From contig DAOVUC010000057.1 in NCBI GenBank assembly GCA_030632765.1, forward strand, positions 1-8,393: a stretch of 8,393 nucleotides of DNA. Direction: 5' to 3'. The stretch is from Candidatus Dadabacteria bacterium. Its GTDB lineage: Bacteria > Desulfobacterota_D > UBA1144 > Nemesobacterales > UBA2774. Within the stretch, counting starts at the first letter, position 1, and every line of letters starts with the position of its first letter. The translations under genes were made by a program, and so were the position numbers. This document shows, piece by piece, positions 1 through 5,568 of this stretch. The notes below the pieces were generated by a model, which had not been told where the DNA came from, searched no databases, and saw only the letters and a program-made list of their open reading frames with translations.

Positions 1-298
1 ATCAAACTACTAAGTGCGGGTCTCTGGTTTGTCATATCTCCTCCAATTAAAACTATTACCAGCTATTATAAGCGTTGTATTCGCTGATTCAAAGAGGAAT
101 TTGGTTTTTTTGTTAAATTTTTTGATGCGAAGCGCTCCCCGGATTGATTTTCATCTAATCAAGAGGAGATTTGAAAAAATTATAGTTAAAAGTTTGGCGT
201 CTCATAAGAAACGCCGGATTTTTAGGTTGTTTTAAAGTTAAGCAGTTACTTGGCGTCTTCTTAAGAACCAGAATATATTTATTTATGTAAACGTAGTA
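1..298. other. Gene-poor left edge of the window
   Basis: No supported gene lies here. One open frame starting with GTG at 14 and ending at 235 has no ribosome binding site, no recognisable domain and runs through a hairpin, so I do not call it. The stretch contains the hairpin at 196-215. It also holds a second, shorter partial match to it at 250-268: TTGGCGTCT followed within three bases by TAAGAA, present in both places. The second match contains the perfect palindrome TTCTTAAGAA (258-267). The rest is A+T-rich and shows nothing I recognise. Confidence 0.5.
196..215 (-). terminator. Terminator-like hairpin downstream of the MFS gene
   Basis: Read on the minus strand, GGCGTTTC, loop TTAT, GAGACGCC forms an 8-bp stem with one G-U wobble. 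A T-containing tract (AAACTTTTAAC, later a run of six T) follows. On the plus strand the same arms have one C-A mismatch and are followed by GGATTTTTAGG, so it could work both ways. It lies about 85 bp past the MFS stop codon, a plausible position for transcription termination. The T-tract next to the stem is not clean, hence moderate confidence. Confidence 0.4.
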
Positions 299-1465
299 CT
301 ATTTAGTTGAGCTTGTATCTGGAGTGTTCGGAAGGCCTGAAAGTCCCCACACTATAACTAAGAGCAGGGCTATTATAAGCGGTATGTGAGGGTTTACCTG
401 ATAGAGATAACCGGCAGACATCCCTCCTATTGCTGCTCCAAAAAAGCTGGATAGGTTATAGACCCCTGTGGTTATTCCACGCTTTTCCTGCCCAACTCTC
501 TGTGTGAGAAATGCAGGGAAAACAGATTGTAGAACGGTGTGTCCCATAAAATATGCCATTCCAGCCAGGTATAGAACCAATGGTAATATCGAGCTTGCAG
601 GATAGACAAGAAAACTTATTGCTATTAGCGCCCAAGCGCTTGTTGTAGCGATTTTTAATTTCCCTCTTTTCTCTGAATACTTCACGTATGGGTAGGCAAA
701 AAGAGCCGTCGGGATGAGTGCTATAAGATAGACTTGCCATAAATTTGCTTCACTTACTCCGAGGTTGGTCCAGCTAAGAGGGTAGATGAACACAAACATA
801 TTTACCGTAAGCGAAAGTATGGCCGCTGAGAAGAATAATTTTCTAATCTCAGGGCGCTTTAAATAGTGCAGTACCGAAGCTTCTTCCGCTAGAAATTCCT
901 TTTTCTCTATTTTAGGGAAGAATATTATTGTAACCAGTATCGCCAAAACTCCCAAGGCTGCAAGTATATAAAATAGTGACGAAAACCCTATTTCAGCAGC
1001 AAGCAGAGGGCCGATTATTATTGCTAAAAGAAAAGTGGCTCCTATTGTGATTCCGACAATTGTAAAGGACTGCGCCCTTACTCCAGGGCGGGTTACATCT
1101 CCCAGTGAGGCGATCGCCACAGAACTCACGGCGCCGGCGCCCTGAATTACACGAGCTAAAATAAGCTCGTTTATATTCTCAGCCAACCCGCATATTACGC
1201 TTCCAATCGCAAACAGGGAAAGCCCTATGATTAATACCGGTTTTCTTCCGATTTTATCGCTTAGCCATCCAAATGGTATCTGCAAGACGCTTTGCACCAG
1301 GGCGTATATCCCAAACGCTATCCCCGCCAGAGCCAGGTCAGCGCCTGGGTACTTCTCGGCATAAACGCTAAATACCGGGAGGATCAAAAAAATCCCCAGC
1401 ATCCTGATCGCCATTATAAGTCCTACCGTCGCTACCGCTTTAATTTCAACTTGATTAAGTTTCAT
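299..1465 (-). CDS. YajR-like major facilitator superfamily transporter
   Basis: A 388-residue inner-membrane protein with about twelve hydrophobic segments. MFS motif A is intact after the second helix (G66-W-L-S-D70-K-I-G73-R-K75). The fourth helix carries R105-V-I-Q-G-A-G-A, the motif B arginine region. The N-terminal RMLGIFLILPVFSVYA block (from R21) and the IGIYG/LTQ-like second helix (FGIYALVQSVLQIPFGWLSD) closely resemble E. coli YajR as I remember it. YajR has an extra C-terminal ferredoxin-like domain of some 65 residues. This protein stops shortly after helix twelve, so that domain is absent. By family it should be a proton-driven exporter, but the substrate is unknown. The start at 1465 is the first in-frame Met before a conserved MFS N-terminus. 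Its ribosome binding site is poor (AAGAG directly before the ATG). The gene is divergent from the VWA gene. Confidence 0.9.
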   Translation of the reverse strand: MKLNQVEIKAVATVGLIMAIRMLGIFLILPVFSVYAEKYPGADLALAGIAFGIYALVQSVLQIPFGWLSDKIGRKPVLIIGLSLFAIGSVICGLAENINELILARVIQGAGAVSSVAIASLGDVTRPGVRAQSFTIVGITIGATFLLAIIIGPLLAAEIGFSSLFYILAALGVLAILVTIIFFPKIEKKEFLAEEASVLHYLKRPEIRKLFFSAAILSLTVNMFVFIYPLSWTNLGVSEANLWQVYLIALIPTALFAYPYVKYSEKRGKLKIATTSAWALIAISFLVYPASSILPLVLYLAGMAYFMGHTVLQSVFPAFLTQRVGQEKRGITTGVYNLSSFFGAAIGGMSAGYLYQVNPHIPLIIALLLVIVWGLSGLPNTPDTSSTK

Positions 1466-1529
1466 GCTCTTATCTATGATGCATCTGTGTGTGTGAAATG
1501 GTTTTTAATTCTAACACGACTACTTAAAA

Positions 1530-1558
1530 TTGATATAAGGTCATTGATACTCTCTTAT
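1530..1558 (+). promoter_or_regulatory. Candidate promoter of the VWA-ppa operon
   Basis: TTGATA (1530-1535) and TCTTAT (1553-1558) are separated by 17 bp. The -35 box matches 5 of 6 consensus positions and the -10 box 4 of 6. Transcription would begin near 1565, giving a leader of fewer than 20 bases before the ATG at 1583. An imperfect palindrome, GTGTT with AACAC (1563-1580), covers that leader and abuts the start codon. It could be an operator or simply A+T-rich chance symmetry. There is no Shine-Dalgarno sequence before 1583, so translation may start on a short leader. Confidence 0.3.
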
Positions 1559-1582
1559 GAGCGTGTTAATTTTTAAACACTT

Positions 1583-3115
1583 ATGAAGGATATAAAATCC
1601 GCGCAAAATATAGAGTCCGACTCATTTGACAGGGAACAGTTTGTAGAGCTGCGCTCAGAATCCCAGGAGCTACGCTCACTAATAGAAAGGGGCTCGAACC
1701 TTCTACCTAATTTTGATGCGCTAACTCTGGATTTGTTCTCTTCCTTCTATAAGTATAACGTTTTGTTTCTGCCAGAGGACAATACAAAAAAGGGCTCAGC
1801 TCTGGCAAGGAAATTACTAGACAAGGTATTGCATGACCCTCATTACGAGAAGCTAAGAGAGGAAACCGTGCTTGAAAGTTTTAAATCAGCGCTCGCGACG
1901 ATAGATATGGGCAATCAAATTCTGAGTTGGATCAGATCAGATGAGGGGCCTGGGGAAAGGTCTCTTTTAAAAGAGTGGGAAGTGAGCCAGTCGGAAGATC
2001 ACCTTCAAGAGCTACGAGAGGAAATGGAGACATGGGACGAGGTGTCCCAAAAAACTCAGGAGCTTGACGAAGCGCAACAGAAGGCCAAACAGGATAAAGA
2101 GTCTGAGCTTTCAGAAGAAGAGGATGGTTTTGAAAACTTAGTGCAAGAGCAGGACGAGAGACATGAGAAAATGGATTTCGAGATGGACAAGATGGTCAAA
2201 TCCTCTCTTAAGCAAACGAACGAAAACATAGAAGAGGCGGAGGATGAGCTTATGGCGTGGGATTCCTCCATGGGCAACCCGGGTGGAAGCAAAGGGGTTG
2301 GAGAAAAACTGGATCTTGCCTCAAGACTCTATAAGAACGATAAACTAAGACAGCTCTCACGTTTGGTAGGAAGTCTTAAGGATGAGATGATGTCTTCAAG
2401 GCGCAAATTGTGGTCTAAAAGAGGGGCTGAAATAGTCGATATCACTGCTGGGAATGATATAGGCAAGATAATTCCCACAGAGCTTGTGTCTCTAAAGCAT
2501 AAACTTCTTAAACACGATTTTAAAAAGCGTTTTATTGAAGGCACGCTTTTTCAGTATTCCCTCAAAGAAGAACGGGGCAGAGGGCCTATGGTGATATGCC
2601 TTGATGGAAGCTCTTCTATGGAAGGGAACAAAGAGCTTTGGTCAAAAGGGGTTTGTCTGACCCTTCTTGAGATAGCCAAGAGAGAGAGGCGCAAGTTTAA
2701 TGTTGTTGTTTTTTCCTCAGGCGGGGCTCCGCTTAAAATTTTTGAATCCATAGGCAAGGAGGGGTTTTCAGGATGGGGTATGAATGAGTCTGAGATCATG
2801 GAGCTTGCCGAATATTTCCCCGGCGGCGGCACTAACTTTGAAGAGCCTTTAAATAAAGCGGTCTCTCTTTTAGAGAGCTCCAAATTCACAGGCGGAGATA
2901 TTGTCTTTATAACAGATGGGGAATCCAATGTGGGAGACGCCTGGCTAAAATCCTTTGAAAAAACCAAAGATAAACTAAAGTTTAAAGTCTACTCGGTTTT
3001 AATAGACCTATCACAAAAAGAATCATGGGGTACGCTCTCACACTTCAGCGATAAAGTCACGTCTGTGTCCAAACTCACTTCCAAAGAAGTGAAGGGGTTG
3101 TTTTTAGATTTATAA
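1583..3115 (+). CDS. ViaA-like VWA-domain protein
   Basis: A 510-residue soluble protein with no signal peptide. The N-terminal ~130 residues are helical. Residues ~135-225 are very rich in Glu, Gln, Asp and Lys and look like a coiled-coil or flexible linker. Residues ~335-490 form a von Willebrand factor A domain with a complete MIDAS metal site: D341-x-S343-x-S345 (DGSSSM), T417 in GGGTNFE and D445 in ITDGE. The block before it (E-L-V-S-L-K..., GTLFQYSLKEE) resembles ViaA, the E. coli VWA partner of the MoxR-type AAA+ ATPase RavA. In that family the VWA protein stimulates the ATPase and acts as a chaperone-like or metal-insertion adaptor. No MoxR gene lies in this window, so the partner must be elsewhere. 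ATG 1583 is the only upstream Met (an in-frame stop is at 1574) but has no Shine-Dalgarno. The downstream ppa is 19 bp away. A relic of a second gene of this family lies at 5474-5521. Confidence 0.85.
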   Translation: MKDIKSAQNIESDSFDREQFVELRSESQELRSLIERGSNLLPNFDALTLDLFSSFYKYNVLFLPEDNTKKGSALARKLLDKVLHDPHYEKLREETVLESFKSALATIDMGNQILSWIRSDEGPGERSLLKEWEVSQSEDHLQELREEMETWDEVSQKTQELDEAQQKAKQDKESELSEEEDGFENLVQEQDERHEKMDFEMDKMVKSSLKQTNENIEEAEDELMAWDSSMGNPGGSKGVGEKLDLASRLYKNDKLRQLSRLVGSLKDEMMSSRRKLWSKRGAEIVDITAGNDIGKIIPTELVSLKHKLLKHDFKKRFIEGTLFQYSLKEERGRGPMVICLDGSSSMEGNKELWSKGVCLTLLEIAKRERRKFNVVVFSSGGAPLKIFESIGKEGFSGWGMNESEIMELAEYFPGGGTNFEEPLNKAVSLLESSKFTGGDIVFITDGESNVGDAWLKSFEKTKDKLKFKVYSVLIDLSQKESWGTLSHFSDKVTSVSKLTSKEVKGLFLDL

Positions 3116-3122
3116 ACACAAA

Positions 3123-3128
3123 AAGGAG
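3123..3128 (+). promoter_or_regulatory. Ribosome binding site of ppa
   Basis: AAGGAG ends six bases before ATG 3135. It fixes the pyrophosphatase start and sits in the 19-bp gap after the VWA stop, as expected for a translationally independent second gene of an operon. Confidence 0.7.
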
Positions 3129-3134
3129 TAACAA

Positions 3135-3668
3135 ATGGTTAATAGTTACGGCGATAATATATATACAGTGAGCGTAATGGTCGAGGTGCCAAAAGGCTCA
3201 AGAAACAAATACGAATACGACAAGATCAGAAGAAGGATAAAGTTGGACAGAATGCTTTTCTCCTCAGTTCACTATCCCTGCGACTACGGATTTGTGGAGG
3301 ATAGCCTCGCGCTTGACGGCGACGCATTGGATGCTCTCGTGCTTCTGTGGGAGCCTACATTTCCCGGATGCATAATAAAAGCCAAACCTCTGGGAATGTT
3401 TGTTATGAGCGACGAGAAGGGGCCCGATGAGAAAATATTATGCGTTCCTGTAGCGGATCCACTTTGGAACCACATAGAAGAATTAAAAGAGGTTCCTCCC
3501 CATTTGCTAAAAGAAATAGAGCATTTTTTCTCCATATACAAGAAGCTTGAGGAAAAAGATGTTGAGGTCTTCGGCTGGTGTGGAATCGAAGAGACCCTCA
3601 CCACTATAGAGGAATCAAAGGATAGGTTTAAAAAAGCCCTTAGGTCTGGACATCCTATGTATGAATAG
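3135..3668 (+). CDS. ppa: Inorganic pyrophosphatase, family I
   Basis: A 177-residue cytosolic enzyme that hydrolyses pyrophosphate to two phosphates, pulling biosynthetic reactions forward. Compared with E. coli Ppa from memory, the metal and substrate residues are all present: E17, K25-Y-E27, R39, Y47 and Y51 in YPCDYGF, D61-G-D63-A-L-D66, D93 and D98 with K100 in SDEKGPDEK, and Y135-K136. The late block with VPPHLLKEIEHFF is typical of the family and the length is normal. One deviation: the signature D-x-D-[PE]-x-D has Ala64 where nearly all family members have Pro or Glu. The residue is not a metal ligand, so activity is probably kept. The gene follows the VWA gene in the same direction with its own good ribosome binding site. 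Convergent to the cysteine-rich gene, with no clear terminator in between. Confidence 0.95.
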   Translation: MVNSYGDNIYTVSVMVEVPKGSRNKYEYDKIRRRIKLDRMLFSSVHYPCDYGFVEDSLALDGDALDALVLLWEPTFPGCIIKAKPLGMFVMSDEKGPDEKILCVPVADPLWNHIEELKEVPPHLLKEIEHFFSIYKKLEEKDVEVFGWCGIEETLTTIEESKDRFKKALRSGHPMYE

Positions 3669-3707
3669 GGGTATTCGCTCTATCTTCCCAAGTATTATCA
3701 GAGAAAC

Positions 3708-4031
3708 TTATCTCACCACAATGTCATCAGTACATGTACAAATGCAAGGTTTGGGGTCACACTGACACGTGCAACAACATTTTCCCTTCGGACAACAGTT
3801 TCCAATAGAGTTTGCTGTCTTTTTATCTGGAGCAAAAATTATGGTTTTCACTGCCACCTGACCCGGTTTCAGATTGTTGACAATCCTTTGCTCTTTGGAT
3901 GATAGCGGTACTTTAAAGGTCGGCGCAGCTTTAATCACACTTCGTTGCTGTCCCTGAGATTCTATCTTAGCCGTAATACTCCAAACTGCAAGCAATACTA
4001 CTAATGCAATGAGAATATACGTGATTCTCAT
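3708..4031 (-). CDS. Small membrane-anchored cysteine-rich protein, unknown function
   Basis: A 107-residue protein that I do not recognise. Residues 1-20 are one hydrophobic helix (ITYILIALVVLLAVWSI) with a single Arg before it, so the protein is either anchored or secreted. Residues 21-75 are polar and Lys/Gln-rich. The tail packs ten cysteines at positions 79, 80, 85, 86, 87, 89, 91, 96, 98 and 100, as CC, CCC and repeated CxC motifs with Pro, Lys and Asp between them, then ends TDDIVVR. Such spacing suggests thiolate metal binding, as in metallothioneins, or several disulfides outside the cytoplasm. The gene is well supported by a strong Shine-Dalgarno, GAGGAGG (4041-4047), nine bases before the ATG. 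It is monocistronic as far as visible and convergent with ppa. A ribosomal peptide precursor is possible, but no modifying enzyme of a known class sits beside it. Confidence 0.7.
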   Translation of the reverse strand: MRITYILIALVVLLAVWSITAKIESQGQQRSVIKAAPTFKVPLSSKEQRIVNNLKPGQVAVKTIIFAPDKKTANSIGNCCPKGKCCCTCQCDPKPCICTCTDDIVVR

Positions 4032-4104
4032 TTTATTTTACCTCCTCAATTTATGTATTATTTATCTGTCTATCACAAATATTTAACCGCTGAGAACGCG
4101 ATTA

Positions 4105-4121
4105 ATCTGATATTATTAGAT
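4105..4121. promoter_or_regulatory. Palindrome upstream of the cysteine-rich gene
   Basis: ATCTGAT, spacer ATT, ATTAGAT: arms of seven bases with one mismatch that becomes a G-U pair in RNA. It lies about 75 bp upstream of the start codon of the minus-strand cysteine-rich gene, a position where a dimeric regulator could bind. The sequence is A+T-rich, so chance is a real alternative. Confidence 0.25.
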
Positions 4122-4155
4122 CATATGTAGGGGATATCACCTCCTAACCTAAATT

Positions 4156-4176
4156 GATATTTTCTGGATAAATATC
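4156..4176. repeat. Perfect 7-bp inverted repeat (stem-loop)
   Basis: GATATTT, loop TCTGGAT, AAATATC. The arms are perfectly complementary with a seven-base loop. No T-tract follows in either direction, so it is not an obvious terminator. Its role is unknown. Confidence 0.35.
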
Positions 4177-4356
4177 TAAATTCGGGAAATACACAAAGGT
4201 TATAATTTAAACGAGGTTGAAAAAGATTATGGGCGCTGCTTTTTGAGGAAACTCCGCAGGTAGGAAAATACACAGTCTTCTTTTCAAAATGGTTAACAAC
4301 CGTACCCCGAATTTGCTCTACCCCTATTTTTAAGTGTACTTTAAATCAAGTTTATA

Positions 4357-4478
4357 AGTCAAGTGAAATCTTATGAGTGAAAATCCTATATAAAGGCGTT
4401 CTGTATAATGGCCAAGAAGCGTTATAATTTTAATAATCCTAACTTTAAACGCAGGTTGACATGAGGGGAGCAGTACAA
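4357..4478 (+). mobile_element. IS-like remnant, left copy (flanks the methyltransferase)
   Basis: This 122-bp segment is related to the one at 5353-5467. Shared parts, in the same order, are GTCAAG near the left edge followed by TGAAA, then AATGGC-AGAAGCGTT (from 4407), then CTAACTT, then GGGGAGCAGTACA at the right edge. From 4407 the two copies align without gaps over 73 bp with about two-thirds identity; the last 13 bases are identical. Reading from ATG 4409, both copies begin M-A-(K/R)-K-R in the same phase. Here the frame gives MAKKRYNFNNPNFKRRLT then stop, which resembles the start of an IS3-type OrfA. The reverse complement of the right end, TGTACTGCTCCC, resembles IS150-group terminal repeats. 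I read it as an internally deleted insertion-sequence remnant; no transposase remains. Confidence 0.5.
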
Positions 4479-4485
4479 ATAGTAT
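4456..4485 (+). promoter_or_regulatory. Candidate promoter of the methyltransferase inside the left repeat copy
   Basis: TTGACA (4456-4461) is a perfect -35 box, followed after 18 bp by TAGTAT (4480-4485); TATATT (4483-4488) overlaps it as an alternative. Transcription would start near 4492, only about ten bases before ATG 4502, and there is no Shine-Dalgarno sequence there, so the transcript could be nearly leaderless. The -35 box lies in the repeat copy and the -10 box straddles its right edge. This is the arrangement in which an insertion-sequence end makes a hybrid promoter for the neighbouring gene. Confidence 0.45.
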
Positions 4486-4501
4486 ATTTATCGATAGAAT
4501 T

Positions 4502-5326
4502 ATGAAAAGAAAAAATAGTATAGATCAAAACACCAAAGATGATTACTCATTAGGATACCAAAAGGGTGTCTTGGATTACCTATCTTACAGAGCTCTAAAA
4601 TCCTTCGATTTTATCCTCCCGTATTTAAGACCAGACATGGAGGTTCTTGAATGTGGATGTGGACCGGGAGTAGTAACTTTTGAAATAGCGAAAAAAGTTA
4701 TAAACGGCAGTGTAATTGGAATAGATATTGATAAGGATCAAATTTATTCTAATAATAGAAAGGTTGATGAATCGAAAATTAAAAATCTAAAATTTGGAGT
4801 TGCGAATATACTCGAACTTCCTTACACAGATAATTTTTTTGATATTGTTTATATGCAGGCAGTATTAGTACATATAAAAAATCCTATAAATGCTATTAGG
4901 GAAGTTCACAGGGTACTTAAGAATGATGGTCTTATTCTAGTTAAAGAACCAGTAATGGATAGAGCAATTTTTTGCCCCGAAGAGCCTTTATTTCTAGAAA
5001 CATTTGAACTAATTGACAGAGCTATAAAAAGTTATGGTGGAGATCCTTCCGTTGGTCGGAAGTTATGGCCCATGCTAAATGAGGTTGGTTTTAGGGATAT
5101 CCTAATATCTTCGAGTTGGGAACAACCGGGTTCTTTGGATGAATGGCCCAGTTTTTATGAAGGCTGGATAAATGTTGTTAAAGGGAAGATAGGAGATATC
5201 ATACTTGAAGAAGGATGGGCCGATGAGAAACATCTTGTTGATATAGGTAATGCATGGATGAATTTAGCTAAGCATAAAAGAGGGTATGCAGCATCCGCTT
5301 GGGGTGAAGCAGTGGGTTGGAAATAA
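4502..5326 (+). CDS. Class I SAM-dependent methyltransferase (type 11-like)
   Basis: A 274-residue soluble protein with a Rossmann-type methyltransferase domain at ~40-150. Motif I is V48-L-E-C-G-C-G-P-G56, the acidic end of strand two is D75 (IGIDID), LPYTDNFFDIV at ~106-116 is the post-motif/motif II region, and motif III lies in the REVHRVLKNDG block. The C-terminal ~120 residues (GGDPSVGRKL, then several Trp) are the kind of substrate lid seen in small-molecule methyltransferases. The substrate cannot be read from sequence. Composition differs sharply from the neighbours: 60-base samples here reach as low as 20% GC, against 58% in a sample of ppa. It stands alone between two related IS-like repeat copies and lacks a Shine-Dalgarno. 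All this suggests horizontal acquisition. The start at 4502 leaves the whole fold intact. Confidence 0.85.
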   Translation: MKRKNSIDQNTKDDYSLGYQKGVLDYLSYRALKSFDFILPYLRPDMEVLECGCGPGVVTFEIAKKVINGSVIGIDIDKDQIYSNNRKVDESKIKNLKFGVANILELPYTDNFFDIVYMQAVLVHIKNPINAIREVHRVLKNDGLILVKEPVMDRAIFCPEEPLFLETFELIDRAIKSYGGDPSVGRKLWPMLNEVGFRDILISSSWEQPGSLDEWPSFYEGWINVVKGKIGDIILEEGWADEKHLVDIGNAWMNLAKHKRGYAASAWGEAVGWK

Positions 5327-5352
5327 AGGTATTTATTCTCTTCGAATGCACA

Positions 5353-5467
5353 TGTCAAGCCCCCTGAAACCAGTCCAGGTTTCCGGTGGAAGGTCAATGG
5401 CTAGGAAGCGTTGCGTTATTTATGATTCCAACTTAAACCGGGCTTCACAAAAGCGGGAGCAGTACAA
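5353..5467 (+). mobile_element. IS-like remnant, right copy (flanks the methyltransferase)
   Basis: A 115-bp segment related to 4357-4478. Its left edge TGTCAAGCCCCC (5353-5364) and right edge GGGAGCAGTACA (5456-5467) form imperfect terminal inverted repeats: 8 of 12 positions match when the right one is reverse-complemented. Inside are a perfect stem-loop (5366-5383), a Shine-Dalgarno-like GGAAGG and ATG 5398, which opens a frame beginning MARKRCVIYDSNLNRASQKR. This layout of left repeat, short leader, ribosome binding site and OrfA-like start is what an IS3-type element looks like, but the rest of the transposase is missing. No target-site duplication is visible. It abuts the VWA tail relic. 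Confidence 0.5.
5366..5383. repeat. Stem-loop at the left end of the right repeat copy
   Basis: GAAACC, loop AGTCCA, GGTTTC: a perfect 6-bp stem and 6-base loop, extendable by CC/GG across one mismatch. It sits about 40 bp after the methyltransferase stop but has no T-tract. It is more likely part of the repeat element than a standard terminator. Confidence 0.35.
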
Positions 5468-5473
5468 AATGAA

Positions 5474-5521
5474 TCCAAACTCACTTCCAAAGAAGCCAAA
5501 GGGCTATTCTTGGACCTTTAG
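5474..5521 (+). pseudogene. Relic of the 3' end of a second ViaA-like VWA gene
   Basis: Read in the frame starting at TCC 5474, this encodes SKLTSKEAKGLFLDL then stop. The C-terminus of the intact VWA protein is SKLTSKEVKGLFLDL then stop: 14 of 15 residues are identical and the stop is at the same position. The first 22 bases are identical to the intact gene. After that, nearly all differences are at silent positions (for example the Gly-Leu-Phe-Leu-Asp codons). That pattern means both copies were under protein-level selection for some time, so this was once a diverged paralogue or homologue, not a fresh duplication. Upstream, the similarity stops at the right edge of the IS-like remnant, and a stop interrupts the frame at 5423. 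The remaining ~500 codons of the gene are gone. Confidence 0.75.
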
Positions 5522-5568
5522 TTCTATTGCCGTCAAATAAGAATAGGTATAAATTTAATCTTATTAGA

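Larger units (their letters stand above)
4032..4356. other. Intergenic region upstream of the cysteine-rich gene and the methyltransferase island
   Basis: No gene is seen. The stretch holds the Shine-Dalgarno of the cysteine-rich gene (4041-4047). It has a near-palindrome, ATCTGAT ATT ATTAGAT (4105-4121), that is perfect if one G-U pair is allowed. A perfect 7-bp inverted repeat lies at 4156-4176, and a possible degraded partial copy of the flanking repeat at 4195-4220. The sequence GAGGAAACTCCGC (4245-4257) slightly recalls a conserved RNase P stretch, but nothing around it supports an RNA gene. No known riboswitch fold was recognised. Confidence 0.45.

Noticed and set aside
14..235. 73-codon plus-strand open frame with GTG start
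   Set aside because: It has no ribosome binding site and no recognisable domain, it follows a stop at 11-13, and it reads through the hairpin at 196-215. It looks like chance.
2056..2967. Minus-strand open frames inside the VWA gene (up to 138 codons)
   Set aside because: They are antisense to a well-supported gene, have a low-complexity Ser-rich translation caused by the acidic codons opposite, and have no ribosome binding sites.
3669..3707. Bidirectional terminator between ppa and the cysteine-rich gene
   Set aside because: Only a 4-bp AAGT/ACTT pairing is visible, with no T-tract.
4245..4257. GAGGAAACTCCGC resembling the conserved GAGGAAAGTCCGG of RNase P RNA
   Set aside because: Only one short stretch is similar, with mismatches at key bases, and no other RNase P helices are visible around it.
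4407..4479. Integron attC-like site, suggested by repeats flanking a single gene and by covarying GTTA/TAAC and GTTG/CAAC arms
   Set aside because: The core orientation is reversed relative to RYYYAAC...GTTRRRY, and the OrfA-like in-phase starts and IS150-like ends fit an insertion sequence better.
5286..5540. 84-codon plus-strand open frame overlapping the methyltransferase end
   Set aside because: It joins the methyltransferase 3' end, the repeat copy and the VWA relic in the wrong frame. Only its internal MARKR segment is of interest, as part of the repeat element.
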